Positions 35,236 through 44,648 of a stretch of DNA of 64,000 bases are shown piece after piece. The stretch comes from Pedobacter steynii. Lineage in GTDB: Bacteria; Bacteroidota; Bacteroidia; Sphingobacteriales; Sphingobacteriaceae. The position numbers were made by a program, and so were the translations under genes. The stretch covers positions 62,001-126,000 of the forward strand of contig NZ_FNGY01000012.1 of the NCBI RefSeq assembly GCF_900103665.1, read 5' to 3'. Every line of letters starts with the position of its first letter. The first letter of the stretch is position 1. The notes under the pieces were generated by a model. The model searched no databases, was not told the origin of the DNA, and worked only from the letters and a program-made list of their open reading frames with translations.

Positions 35236-38200
35236 CTAACTTAACCATACCCTTAACATTGACAATAGTTTATCCATATCAACCGGCTTAGAAATATAAT
35301 CATTTGCTCCCGCTTCGATACATTTTTCACGATCATTTTTCATCGCTTTTGCGGTTAATGCAATGATCGGTAGTTTGGCGAAACGTTTTTCCATTCTGAT
35401 GGCTTTCATCGCTTCATAGCCATCCATTTCCGGCATCATGATGTCCATCAGTACCAGATCAATCTGCTCTGATTCTTCCAGTTTTTCCAGGGCTTCTCTA
35501 CCATTGTTGGCAATCACGATCCTGAGGTCGTAAAGCTGTAGTGCACTGGAAAGGGCGAAGATGTTTCGCATGTCATCATCGGTAATTAAAATGGTTTTAT
35601 CTTTCAGAACTTTCTCCATCGTGGAAACGCTTTTGCCTTTCACCGCTCCAGGTTTTGCAGGTGCAGAAGGGCCATCCTGTTTAAGTTTATTGATAAACAA
35701 GCTGACCTCATCGATCAAGCGGTCGTTGGATTTGTTTGATTTCAGGACCATGGCATCGGTATACTTCATGATATGAGCCATTTTTTCCTGATCCAGCTCC
35801 ATAGCCGTGTTAATGATTACCGGAATATGTGCGTGCAGGGCCTGCGACTTGATCTGGTCGAGCAAATCAAATCCGGAAATGTCAGGAAGCTTCAGGTCCA
35901 GGATGATACAATCAAAAACCTGATCGTCCAGAAGGTCCAATGCTTCTTTTCCTGTGAATGCCTGTTTCACATCCACCCCTTTTTCAGTCAGCTGTTGTGT
36001 CAGTTCCCTGCTTTGCAATTCCTGATCTTCGATCACTAAAACGCTTTTGAAATTGTATTTCAGGTAAGCGGCACTGAGGAGGTTAAAAGCTTCATCCAGT
36101 TGTTCTTTTTCAACCGGTTTTTTCAGGAAGCCTATGGCGCCTTCTTTTTTAGCTTTGCTGGCTTTTTCATTTCCTGCCGACATCATATGCACCGGGATGT
36201 GTTTGGTTCTTGGATCAGCCTTTAACTTTTTCAGGATGGTCCAGCCGTCCATTACCGGTAACATAATGTCCAGGACAATGGCATCAGGTAGCTGAGAAAA
36301 GGCCATTTCCAGTCCGGTATCACCACTGTGTGCCAGAATTGGCTGGAATCCTTTTTCCAGTGCATAGTCATTTAATACATCTGCGAAAACGACATCGTCT
36401 TCTATAATCAGTAAAGTTTGCGGCTCATCAGGTTGTTTTACCGGGCTGGTCGCTATTTCCGGAATAAAAGGAATGACAACTGCTTCTTCTGCATGATAAG
36501 TATTCAGTTGCTCCGGTAACTGGAAGGAATTGTTTCTGGGAACAAATAGGGTAAAGGTACTTCCTTCATTAGGTTTACTGCTCACCTGGATCTCTCCGCC
36601 AAGAATGTAAGCCAGTTCTTTGCTGATGGAGAGGCCAAGCCCTGTTCCACCAAATTTCCTGCTCGTAGATCCGTCGGCCTGCTGGAAGGCCTCGAAGATC
36701 AGTTTTTGCTTGTCTTCCGGAATGCCAATGCCCGAATCTTTAACCGTAATGCCGATGATTTCTTCCGACGTATTTTTTAAGCGGTCAGAGAAAAAGCGAA
36801 CACCTCTGGATGGCCTGCTGATGCTAAGAGTGATCTGGCCATATTCCGGTGTGAATTTGAAGGCATTAGACAGTAAATTTTTGACAATCTGTTCCAGTCT
36901 GGCCTGATCTGTAAGGATATTTTCCGGCAGGTCATCGTCAATAATAGTACTGAACTGGATCTTTTTACTTCGGGCAAGCTCCGTAAACAGGGATTCCATC
37001 CCATGCTTAATGGCATCCGGTTTTACGGTTTCAATACTCAGGTCTACCTTTCCGGATTCTATTTTCGATAAGTCCAGAATGTCGTTGATCAGGCTGAGCA
37101 GGTCGTTCCCTGCATTGTGAATAACGCCGGCATACTTGATCTGATCTTCATTCAGGTTTTCAGGCCTGTTTTCTTTTAAGATCCTCGCCAGGATCAGAAT
37201 GCTGTTCAATGGTGTTCTGAGCTCATGACTCATATTGGCCAGAAACTCTGATTTATATTTACTGGAAATTTCCAGTTCTTCTGCCTTTAAGCTAATCGCC
37301 TCTCTTGCCTGGTTGATAGAAATGTTGCGCTCTTCCAGTTGCTGGGCTTTTTCCTCCAGCTCCGCATTGGTCTGACGTAATTCTTCCTGTTGTACCCTCA
37401 GTTCTTCTTCAGACGACTGAAGCTGGTCTGTTTTGTACATCAGCTCCTCATTGGTTGTCCGTAGCTCTTCCTGCTGGCTCTCCAGCTCTTCTGCCTGTTG
37501 CTGGGTTTGTTCAAACAGTGCTCTGAGTTTCACTCTTGCAACTGCACTGTTTACCGCAACGCCAACACTTTCGCTGATGCTGTTCAGGAATAATGTCATT
37601 TTTTCATCGGGGTTCTCCTGAAGCCCGAGCTCAATCACTGCCAGTGTTTCGTCTTCAAATACGATGGGGATGAGGTAAATGCATTTTGGCAGGGTATTTC
37701 CCAGACCTGAACTGATTTTCAGATAATCCAAAGGGATGTTGTTGAGTAGTTTTACCTTTTTTTCTGCCGCAACCTGGCCAACCAGGCCTTCTCCGATATG
37801 GTATTGACTTGTTTCTCCTTTTTTAGGTTGATACGCATATCCTCCGGTAAATTTGAAAGTCTTTTTAGCACGATTGATCAGAAAGAAGGCACCGATAGGA
37901 GCATTGATATAATTGCTGATCCGTGTAATGATATTGACGGATAATTCCTCGATCTCCTGTTCTCCACGCATGGCATCATTTACGGTGGTAACACCGGATA
38001 AAAGCCAGTTTTTCTGTTCATTTTCAACAGACAAGCGTTCCAGCTGGAGATTGGACTTTCTAATCTGGGCTTCTTTTAATTTTTGCTGATCGAATGTCCT
38101 TCGGATATAAGTAAAGAGAAAAAGAATCAGGCAGAATATGACTAAAGCGCTTAATAAAATGATCCAGGTACTTCTCTGGCTACTGCGAACGGTATTGGCT

Positions 38201-38718
38201 TTCCGTTCCGCCAACAGGCGGAATTCTGTCTCAATCATTTTTTTGCTGATGAACAGCATCTGATCCTTATAATATTGTCCGCCTCCGGTTAATACCCGGT
38301 CGGTTGCTGCTGCCGGTCCCTTACTGTCATAAATCCGGACCACTTCCTGCATTTCTGTTACCTTTTTATGCGCATAAGCATCTAAAGAATCGACCCTTGT
38401 TTCTTGTTCAGGATTATCGGTGATCAATTTTTTTAGGTTCTGGACTGTCTCGAGTATCAACGGTGCATTTTTATTGTAAGGTCTCAGGTACAAACTTTTC
38501 TGCGACAAAATAAAGCCACGCAATGCACTTTCTGAGTTCAGGACCTGAGTTTCTACATTTTTGATCAGGTCTATGACCTCGTAAGTATGGCTTTGCCATT
38601 TTGTATCTTCATTCAGTTTCTCCACACCGAAGTACGAAGTGATGGCGGATACCAGGACAAACAATAAGGAAACAGTAAAACCTGTTAATACTTGTTGTTT
38701 AAAAGTTAGCTTAAACAT
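35236..38718 (-). CDS. CHASE3-GAF hybrid histidine kinase with three receivers
   Basis: This 1160-residue kinase starts with a membrane segment (about 8-28), a periplasmic CHASE3-like four-helix domain (about 35-180), a second membrane segment (about 186-206), a GAF domain (about 245-400), a long Gln/Glu-rich coiled coil (about 400-490), HisKA with the His in NMSHELRTPLNS, an ATPase domain (DSGIGIPED, FGGTGLGLSISK) and three receivers with acceptor motifs AIVLDIMLPVMDG, CIILDLKLPDISG and LVLMDIMMPEMDG. It is the membrane sensor of the operon and is followed by cheR and a second kinase. The signal is unknown. Confidence 0.94.
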   Translation of the reverse strand: MFKLTFKQQVLTGFTVSLLFVLVSAITSYFGVEKLNEDTKWQSHTYEVIDLIKNVETQVLNSESALRGFILSQKSLYLRPYNKNAPLILETVQNLKKLITDNPEQETRVDSLDAYAHKKVTEMQEVVRIYDSKGPAAATDRVLTGGGQYYKDQMLFISKKMIETEFRLLAERKANTVRSSQRSTWIILLSALVIFCLILFLFTYIRRTFDQQKLKEAQIRKSNLQLERLSVENEQKNWLLSGVTTVNDAMRGEQEIEELSVNIITRISNYINAPIGAFFLINRAKKTFKFTGGYAYQPKKGETSQYHIGEGLVGQVAAEKKVKLLNNIPLDYLKISSGLGNTLPKCIYLIPIVFEDETLAVIELGLQENPDEKMTLFLNSISESVGVAVNSAVARVKLRALFEQTQQQAEELESQQEELRTTNEELMYKTDQLQSSEEELRVQQEELRQTNAELEEKAQQLEERNISINQAREAISLKAEELEISSKYKSEFLANMSHELRTPLNSILILARILKENRPENLNEDQIKYAGVIHNAGNDLLSLINDILDLSKIESGKVDLSIETVKPDAIKHGMESLFTELARSKKIQFSTIIDDDLPENILTDQARLEQIVKNLLSNAFKFTPEYGQITLSISRPSRGVRFFSDRLKNTSEEIIGITVKDSGIGIPEDKQKLIFEAFQQADGSTSRKFGGTGLGLSISKELAYILGGEIQVSSKPNEGSTFTLFVPRNNSFQLPEQLNTYHAEEAVVIPFIPEIATSPVKQPDEPQTLLIIEDDVVFADVLNDYALEKGFQPILAHSGDTGLEMAFSQLPDAIVLDIMLPVMDGWTILKKLKADPRTKHIPVHMMSAGNEKASKAKKEGAIGFLKKPVEKEQLDEAFNLLSAAYLKYNFKSVLVIEDQELQSRELTQQLTEKGVDVKQAFTGKEALDLLDDQVFDCIILDLKLPDISGFDLLDQIKSQALHAHIPVIINTAMELDQEKMAHIMKYTDAMVLKSNKSNDRLIDEVSLFINKLKQDGPSAPAKPGAVKGKSVSTMEKVLKDKTILITDDDMRNIFALSSALQLYDLRIVIANNGREALEKLEESEQIDLVLMDIMMPEMDGYEAMKAIRMEKRFAKLPIIALTAKAMKNDREKCIEAGANDYISKPVDMDKLLSMLRVWLS

Positions 38719-38912
38719 AGACTGAACAATTAGATGTTAAGAACTTATCTGAAATTGTGAATTAGGATTGAAATTAAAGTGCTGCACAAAAGCGCTCGAA
38801 ATTCAGTACTATCCTGTACTAAACTTAGTTTTTTGGCCATATCTTTTGCAATTTCAAGTCGCCCCCCACAGAGAGAGATAAAATCAACAACAATATTAAT
38901 GATAATAAATTT

Positions 38913-38920
38913 TATTTTTG
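38913..38920 (+). promoter_or_regulatory. minus-7 promoter element ahead of the Spx/ArsC-like gene
   Basis: TATTTTTG matches TAnnTTTG and ends five bases before the ATG at 38926. No clear minus-33 element was found. Confidence 0.5.
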
Positions 38921-38925
38921 CCGAT

Positions 38926-39273
38926 ATGATCATATACGGAATACCAAATTGCAATACAGTAAAGAAAGCCAGGACCTGGTTGGCAGAGAATGGATTTAAT
39001 CCCGAGTTCCACGATTTCAAAAAGAGCGGCATTACCGCTGAAAAGCTGAATGAATGGTCCACAGCTTTTGGCTGGGAAAAGGTGTTGAATAAAAAAGGAA
39101 CAACCTGGAAAAAGCTGAGTAAGGAAGAACAGGATGGAGTTGTTGATCAGGAGTCAGCAGTTAAGATCTTATTGCAACATACCAGTGCGATCAAAAGACC
39201 TGTTGTTGAGATTGATCAGAAAGCAGTCCTTATCGGGTTTGACGAAGACAGTTATCAAAGTCTTTTGAAGTAA
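38926..39273 (+). CDS. Spx/ArsC/YffB-family thioredoxin-fold protein
   Basis: The ATG at 38926 gives a 115-residue protein starting MIIYGIPNCNTVKKARTWL, the signature of the YffB/Spx branch of the arsenate reductase family, with a single N-terminal Cys in the PNCNT turn and an FHDFKKSGI strand. YffB-like proteins are glutathione-related reductases of unknown substrate; Spx proteins control RNA polymerase in Firmicutes. True arsenate reduction is not supported by context, because no ars genes are present. The frame is open further upstream, but the earlier start would cross the promoter. Confidence 0.85.
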   Translation: MIIYGIPNCNTVKKARTWLAENGFNPEFHDFKKSGITAEKLNEWSTAFGWEKVLNKKGTTWKKLSKEEQDGVVDQESAVKILLQHTSAIKRPVVEIDQKAVLIGFDEDSYQSLLK

Positions 39274-39327
39274 TGACACGCTGTTGTTAAATTTTGTTAA
39301 AATATAATCAAGGCGTAAAAACAGCGT

Positions 39328-39335
39328 TACATTTG
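39328..39335 (+). promoter_or_regulatory. minus-7 promoter element ahead of the 39339 gene
   Basis: TACATTTG matches TAnnTTTG and ends three bases before the ATG at 39339, again implying almost no untranslated leader. No good minus-33 element was seen. Confidence 0.45.
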
Positions 39336-39338
39336 AAT

Positions 39339-40076
39339 ATGTCTAAGCATTTATTATTGTTGTTCATCTGCATTGCCCCTTTCGGAGTCTGGGCACAAAC
39401 TTCTGTGTCCGGTACGGTGTATGATTACGATAATAAAACTTTTCCTATTCAGGATGTGATTGTACGGAACCTGAACAGTAAAGAGCTTACCAGAACGAAG
39501 GCTGCCGGCCAGTTTACCCTTCCCGCTAAAATCGGGGATCTCCTGGAGTTTTCTTTTGTCGGTTACCATACAGATACGCTTTTTCTGATTGATCTGAAGC
39601 CCAAGACCATTTTTCTGCCAGGAAATTCAAAAACCTTAAAAGAGGTGGAGATTTTGAGTGCAAAAGTAAATCCTTCTGTATTATACCGGGACCCGAATGC
39701 AAAAGAATCAAAGCGATTTGGAGCGGATGGACTAAGGGGCAAAGGAAATAACGACAGAGCCGGAGGGATGATGTTTAACCTGGGCTATGGCAAAATGAAA
39801 CGGGAACGGGAGAAGGAAAGAAGGCTGGAAGAGCGGGATGTGTATGAAACGGAGATCAGGGAGAATTTTAATGAAGAAACCATCACTAAACTCGTGAAGC
39901 TCCAGGGGGAAGACCTCAAAGACTTTATGGCCATATACCGGCCAACGGAAGCCCTGATTAAAGACGAACGACCTTTTAACTATACCTATTATATTGTTAA
40001 AGCTTATCATAGCTGGCTTAAACTTCCTGCCGGACAACGAAAGGTCTATCCGATGCCTAAATTGAAGGGGAACTAA
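39339..40076 (+). CDS. exported CarboxypepD_reg-like domain protein
   Basis: The ATG at 39339 begins a 245-residue protein with a signal peptide ending in VWAQ, followed by a carboxypeptidase-regulatory-like beta sandwich (about residues 20-100: SVSGTVYDYDNKTFPIQDVIV...FSFVGYHTDT). This domain also begins SusC receptors, but no barrel follows. The rest is charged and helical with REKERRLEERD and ends in KVYPMPKLKGN. Such proteins are common in Bacteroidota and are likely periplasmic or outer-membrane associated; function unknown. Confidence 0.82.
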   Translation: MSKHLLLLFICIAPFGVWAQTSVSGTVYDYDNKTFPIQDVIVRNLNSKELTRTKAAGQFTLPAKIGDLLEFSFVGYHTDTLFLIDLKPKTIFLPGNSKTLKEVEILSAKVNPSVLYRDPNAKESKRFGADGLRGKGNNDRAGGMMFNLGYGKMKREREKERRLEERDVYETEIRENFNEETITKLVKLQGEDLKDFMAIYRPTEALIKDERPFNYTYYIVKAYHSWLKLPAGQRKVYPMPKLKGN

Positions 40077-40153
40077 TAAAACCGTTACAATGGTCAGGTA
40101 TAGCATTTCATTTTATACCTTTAGTTCGAATCTAAAACCAACAACTAAACATC

Positions 40154-42106
40154 ATGAATAAGCCTACCTTATTATTGGCCTTGTTATGCGCATTCGGTTT
40201 CAGTTCCATGGGGCAACAAGCCACAGGGAACTATGACCCCCATGTTGCATTCAATCCCCTTTTTTACACGCAAAATGGCAATGAATACCGCTCCGCAAAT
40301 GGATATCCCGGAGCTAAATACTGGCAGAACCGTGCAGATTATCACATTACTGCAAACCTGGATGAAGCAAAAAACACGGTTACAGGGTCTGTGACCATTA
40401 CCTATAAGAATAATAGTCCTGATAAACTGCCATTTCTGTGGTTACAGCTCGACCAGAATCTGTTTGCAGAAAGTTCAAGAGGGAATTCTCTGATTGCCGC
40501 AGGCAGCAGATATGGAGCAAGGGGTGAGAAAGTAGAAGGCGGTTATAAAATAGAAGGCCTGAGTGTTTCCCAGAAAGCGAAGCCTGTAAAATTCACCTCG
40601 CTGACAGAAGATACAAGGATGCAAATCCGTCTGGATGCGCCTTTGGCGGCGAATGGAGAAAGCATCACGATTAAAATGAATTTTTCATTTGTGATCCCGA
40701 TCAATGGTTCGGACCGCATGGGGCACCTGGTGACCAAAAACGGCGAAATATTTGCCATTGCACAATGGTTTCCAAGGATGAGTGTTTATGATGACATTCT
40801 GGGCTGGAATACTTTACCGTATTGGGGAGCAGGTGAGTTTTATTGTGAATATGGAGATGTAGATTTCTCGGTTACTGCGCCTGCCAGTCACATTGTGATG
40901 GGCTCTGGTGAATTGTTAAACCCTCAGGAGGTATTTACGGCCGAACAACTGGCACGCTGGAATGCCGCAAAGCTGAGTGATAAAACGATTGCCATCCGGT
41001 CTGAGTCGGAAGTAACAGATCCTAAATCTCGTCCTGCAAAAGGAACGTTAACCTGGAAATTTAAAATTAAAAACACAAGGGACGTAGCCTGGGCTTCTTC
41101 AAAAGCATTTGTTTTGGATGCTGCCAGGATTAACCTGCCAAGTGGAAAGAAATCATTGGCGGTTTCTGCACATCCGGTAGAGAGCAATGGTAAAGATGGT
41201 TATGGCAGAGGAGTAGAGTATGTGAAATCTTCTATAGAATATTATTCCAATAAATGGTTTGAATATCCTTATCCAATGGCGGTAAATGTAGCCAGCAATG
41301 TTGGGGGGATGGAATATCCGGGAATCGTTTTTTGCGGTTGGAAAGCGAAGAATGGAAGTGCCTGGGGAGTAATTGATCATGAATTTGGCCATACCTGGTT
41401 TCCAATGATTGTAGGAAGCAATGAGCGTAAATTTGGATGGATGGATGAGGGCTTTAACACCTTTATTAATGGCTTGTCTAAAGCTGCATTTAACAATGGA
41501 GAATATAAGAACAAACCTGAAAATATGCAGGGTGTTGCTAAATATCTAAGTAATGATGCTTTAGAATATGTGATGTTAAGTCCTGACGCGATGAAGGAAG
41601 CGAATATTGGTGTAAATCTTTACTATAAACCTTCCTGGGGACTAAACGTATTAAGAAATCATGTTTTAGGGGCGGATCGTTTTGATTATGCCTTTAAAAA
41701 ATATATTGAAAACTGGGCCTATAAACACCCAAGTGCTTTCGACTTTTTCCGTGCCATGGAAAATGGGGCAGGAGAAGATCTTTCCTGGTTCTGGAGAGGC
41801 TGGTTTATGGAAAACTGGAAAACAGATCAGGCCATCACAGAGGTCAAAGAGCTGACAAAAGATGGCGCAAGAACAGGTTATAATATCGTGGTTGCGAACC
41901 TGGAGAAAATGCCGATGCCAGTGATCATCGAGGTGAAAACAAAAAGCGGGAAGACGGACATCATTAAGCTTCCGGTAGACATCTGGATGCGTAATACGAA
42001 ATGGACGGTTAATTATCCGACTACAGAGGAAGTCATTTCGGTTACCCTGGATCCGGAGCAGGTTCTTCCCGACAGCAATGCTGCAAATAACAGCTGGACT
42101 AAGTAA
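40154..42106 (+). CDS. M1-family zinc metallopeptidase
   Basis: This 650-residue secreted protein has a signal peptide ending near SSMGQQ, an M1 N-terminal beta domain, and the gluzincin active site HEFGH (residues 409-413) with the third zinc ligand Glu432 after exactly 18 residues (WMDEGFNTF). The exopeptidase motif is GGMEYPG, a variant of GAMEN. It probably trims peptides in the periplasm. Its neighbours give no further clue. A bidirectional terminator follows. Confidence 0.93.
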   Translation: MNKPTLLLALLCAFGFSSMGQQATGNYDPHVAFNPLFYTQNGNEYRSANGYPGAKYWQNRADYHITANLDEAKNTVTGSVTITYKNNSPDKLPFLWLQLDQNLFAESSRGNSLIAAGSRYGARGEKVEGGYKIEGLSVSQKAKPVKFTSLTEDTRMQIRLDAPLAANGESITIKMNFSFVIPINGSDRMGHLVTKNGEIFAIAQWFPRMSVYDDILGWNTLPYWGAGEFYCEYGDVDFSVTAPASHIVMGSGELLNPQEVFTAEQLARWNAAKLSDKTIAIRSESEVTDPKSRPAKGTLTWKFKIKNTRDVAWASSKAFVLDAARINLPSGKKSLAVSAHPVESNGKDGYGRGVEYVKSSIEYYSNKWFEYPYPMAVNVASNVGGMEYPGIVFCGWKAKNGSAWGVIDHEFGHTWFPMIVGSNERKFGWMDEGFNTFINGLSKAAFNNGEYKNKPENMQGVAKYLSNDALEYVMLSPDAMKEANIGVNLYYKPSWGLNVLRNHVLGADRFDYAFKKYIENWAYKHPSAFDFFRAMENGAGEDLSWFWRGWFMENWKTDQAITEVKELTKDGARTGYNIVVANLEKMPMPVIIEVKTKSGKTDIIKLPVDIWMRNTKWTVNYPTTEEVISVTLDPEQVLPDSNAANNSWTK

Positions 42107-42120
42107 GTTTCAAATTGCAT

Positions 42121-42153
42121 AAAAAATCCCTTTGTGAATATTTTTCGCAGGGG
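42121..42153. terminator. bidirectional terminator after the M1 peptidase
   Basis: AAAAAATCCC and GGGGATTTTTT form the stem with an internal GTG/CGC pairing. It separates the M1 peptidase gene from the convergent MscS gene. Confidence 0.75.
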
Positions 42154-42159
42154 GATTTT

Positions 42160-43428
42160 TTATTTATCCGGAGATAGGATGTCCATCTCCTGGACCTTCA
42201 GATCGAAATAACTGGCAGAAGCGAGCAGGTGATCAAATATATCTGCCATGATGTATTCGTAATCTACCCATTTGGTGGTGCCGGTAAACGCATAGATCTC
42301 CAGGGGTAATCCGTTAGCGGTAGGTGCAAGTTGTCTGACCATCATCGTCATCTTTTTATGTAAGCCGGTATGGTTTGAAATGTAGTTGTCGATGTACTTT
42401 CTGTATAAGCCTGCATTGGTTAAGTTTCTGCCGTTAATCAACAGACTTTTGTCTGCCCCAATGCGTTCGTTATGTTTATCAATGTCTTTTTGGCGGTGGT
42501 CAATATAAGAGGTCAGGGATTGAATTCTTCTGAATTGCTCGATCTCTTCGTAGGTAAGGAAACGAATGGTAGATTGTCTGATGAAGATAGCCCTCTTTAT
42601 CCTTCTTCCTCCGGATTGCGTCATGCCGCGCCAGTTTTGGAAGGAGTCCGAAATCAGGGAATAGGTTGGAATGGTGGTAATGGTTTTATCAAAGTTCTGC
42701 ACTTTAACTGTGGTCAGGTTGATTTCTACGACATCGCCATCGGCACCATATTTTGCCATTGTAATCCAGTCGCCGATACGGACGGTGTCATTCGTGCTTA
42801 CCTGAATGCTGGCCACAAATCCCATGATGGTATCTTTGAACATTAACAACAATACTGCCGAGATCGCACCCATGGCCGTAAAGAAAGTAAGCGGAGATTT
42901 TCCGGTAAGGTTGGAGAAGATGACCACCGCTCCTATAAAAAACAGGATGATTCTGATCACCTGCATATAACTTTCTATAGGTTTCGATTTGAACGCAGAC
43001 TTTTTTCTCAGGGAGTCTGCACCGGAGCGGATCAGAGAGATGATGAGCCAGATGATAATGATGACCAGGTATACTTCTGTCAGTTTATTCAAAGGGGCGA
43101 TTAGACTTGGGAAAGAATAAAACACCACTGGGATAGAACTTTTTACCAGCGTAACGGCAGTAGTCAGCGCTACAAAATGAGAAAATCTGTTTTCCAGTAA
43201 ATGATGAAAGAAATCGATCTTGGTGCGTTTGGTAATGCGGATTAAGGTAATCCTTAACAGCCGTCTGAGGACATAATGGAGGAGGTAAACTGCAATGGCA
43301 AGGACCAGTGATAGTCCAAGCAGGTTAATGTAATCGGCAATGCTATCGGAAACTCCCCATTTGATCAGGAGGTCATGCGTTTTTTTGCCGATATTATGGA
43401 AGTCAAAATTGTAATCTGTTGCGCTCAT
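42160..43428 (-). CDS. MscS-family mechanosensitive channel
   Basis: The 422-residue protein has several N-terminal membrane segments (about residues 25-50, 75-100, 110-130 and 155-195), followed by the MscS pore and beta domain: GAISAVLLLMFKDTIMGFVASIQ, then DTVRIGDWITMAKYGADGDVVEINLTTVKVQNFDKTITTIPT. The family releases osmolytes when the membrane is stretched. The C-terminal cytoplasmic region is longer than in MscS and ends in PDK. It resembles the YbdG branch more than small MscS. Confidence 0.9.
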   Translation of the reverse strand: MSATDYNFDFHNIGKKTHDLLIKWGVSDSIADYINLLGLSLVLAIAVYLLHYVLRRLLRITLIRITKRTKIDFFHHLLENRFSHFVALTTAVTLVKSSIPVVFYSFPSLIAPLNKLTEVYLVIIIIWLIISLIRSGADSLRKKSAFKSKPIESYMQVIRIILFFIGAVVIFSNLTGKSPLTFFTAMGAISAVLLLMFKDTIMGFVASIQVSTNDTVRIGDWITMAKYGADGDVVEINLTTVKVQNFDKTITTIPTYSLISDSFQNWRGMTQSGGRRIKRAIFIRQSTIRFLTYEEIEQFRRIQSLTSYIDHRQKDIDKHNERIGADKSLLINGRNLTNAGLYRKYIDNYISNHTGLHKKMTMMVRQLAPTANGLPLEIYAFTGTTKWVDYEYIMADIFDHLLASASYFDLKVQEMDILSPDK

Positions 43429-43500
43429 GTATCGTTATTTTAAGCTATTGCAACAGATTACAAAAAAATAATTGGAAAGACAATATTCTGATCTAAAATA

Positions 43501-44631
43501 TTAGTCTTTATAGGAGATTCTATAAACCAGATTGGCGAAGTCGTCGGATACCAGGATGGATCCATCAGCCAACTGGAGGATGTCTACCGGCCTTCCCCAT
43601 GCTTTTCCTCCTTTTAGCCAACCGGTGGCAAATGGTTCGTAACTCAGGACCTTATTGCCATCCAATTTTACCAGCATCAGGCGATAACCAGATGGAACCT
43701 TACGGTTCCACGAGCCGTGTTCCGGGATTAAGATCTGATTTTTATAGCTTTTTGGAAACATGTCTCCGGTATAGAATTTCATTCCTAATGCAGCCACATG
43801 CGCATCGAGTTTTCTCTGGGGAGCCGTGAAATTTTTAGGATCTTTTCCTTTCCCGAATTCCGGATCTAAGCTATCTCCGGCATGGACAAAAGGATAGCCG
43901 AAATGCATGCCCGATTTATCAGCGCGGTTCAGCTCATCTCCAGGGATGTCCTCGCCAAGCATGTCCCTTCCATTGTCGGTAAACCATAAATCTTTGGTCA
44001 GCGGATTCCAGTCGAAACCAACAGAGTTTCTCACTCCATTGGCAAAAACCTCCAGGCCTGTTCCATCGGGGTTCATCCGGAGGATGGAGGCATATCTCTT
44101 GTCTTTATCCGTGTTGTCACAGATATTGCATGGTGCACCAATTGGAAAGTAAAGCTTCCCATCCGGACCAAATCCCAGATATTTCCAGCCATGGTGTGTA
44201 TCCTTAGGAAGCTTATCGTACAGCAATACAGGTTTTGGTGGATTGGCGAGGTGTTCCTCTATCTGATCAAAGCGCCAGATTTTGCTCACTTCAGCCACGT
44301 ATAAACTGCCATCTTTAAAGGCAATTCCATTTGGCATGTCTTTCAATCCCTGAGCAATAACGTATGTTTTTTCTGCCACCCCATCTTTATCTGCATCTAC
44401 CAGGGCATAGACTTTATCGCCATCGCGATTGCCTACGAATACCGTTCCATTGCTGCCAAGTGCCATAGAACGGGCATTGTCAACCTTAGCATAAACGGCT
44501 ATTTTGAAACCATCAGGTAGTTTGATGTCCTTAAGCCGGGGCTCATCGGCTTTTTCCATTGGGCGGTTACAGGTGACTGCCATTAATGGAATGCAAAAAA
44601 GAATCGCGAAAAGGGGGGATAGATTTTTCAT
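43501..44631 (-). CDS. sorbosone-dehydrogenase/PQQ-type beta-propeller lipoprotein
   Basis: This 376-residue protein has a lipoprotein signal (Cys21, VTCNRP) and a six-bladed propeller of the soluble glucose/sorbosone dehydrogenase family. Markers are IKLPDGFKIAVYA, LYVAEVSKIWRFD, HHGWKYLGFGPDGKLYFPIG, and FTDNGRDMLGEDIPGDELN. These enzymes use PQQ to oxidise sugars in the periplasm, though many relatives are not proven enzymes. The CNIC cysteine pair in the middle may form a disulfide. The DUF2027-like gene starts 659 bases upstream and ends 18 bases ahead of this start, suggesting co-transcription. Confidence 0.85.
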   Translation of the reverse strand: MKNLSPLFAILFCIPLMAVTCNRPMEKADEPRLKDIKLPDGFKIAVYAKVDNARSMALGSNGTVFVGNRDGDKVYALVDADKDGVAEKTYVIAQGLKDMPNGIAFKDGSLYVAEVSKIWRFDQIEEHLANPPKPVLLYDKLPKDTHHGWKYLGFGPDGKLYFPIGAPCNICDNTDKDKRYASILRMNPDGTGLEVFANGVRNSVGFDWNPLTKDLWFTDNGRDMLGEDIPGDELNRADKSGMHFGYPFVHAGDSLDPEFGKGKDPKNFTAPQRKLDAHVAALGMKFYTGDMFPKSYKNQILIPEHGSWNRKVPSGYRLMLVKLDGNKVLSYEPFATGWLKGGKAWGRPVDILQLADGSILVSDDFANLVYRISYKD

Positions 44632-44648
44632 TACGTTGGGTTTTAGTG

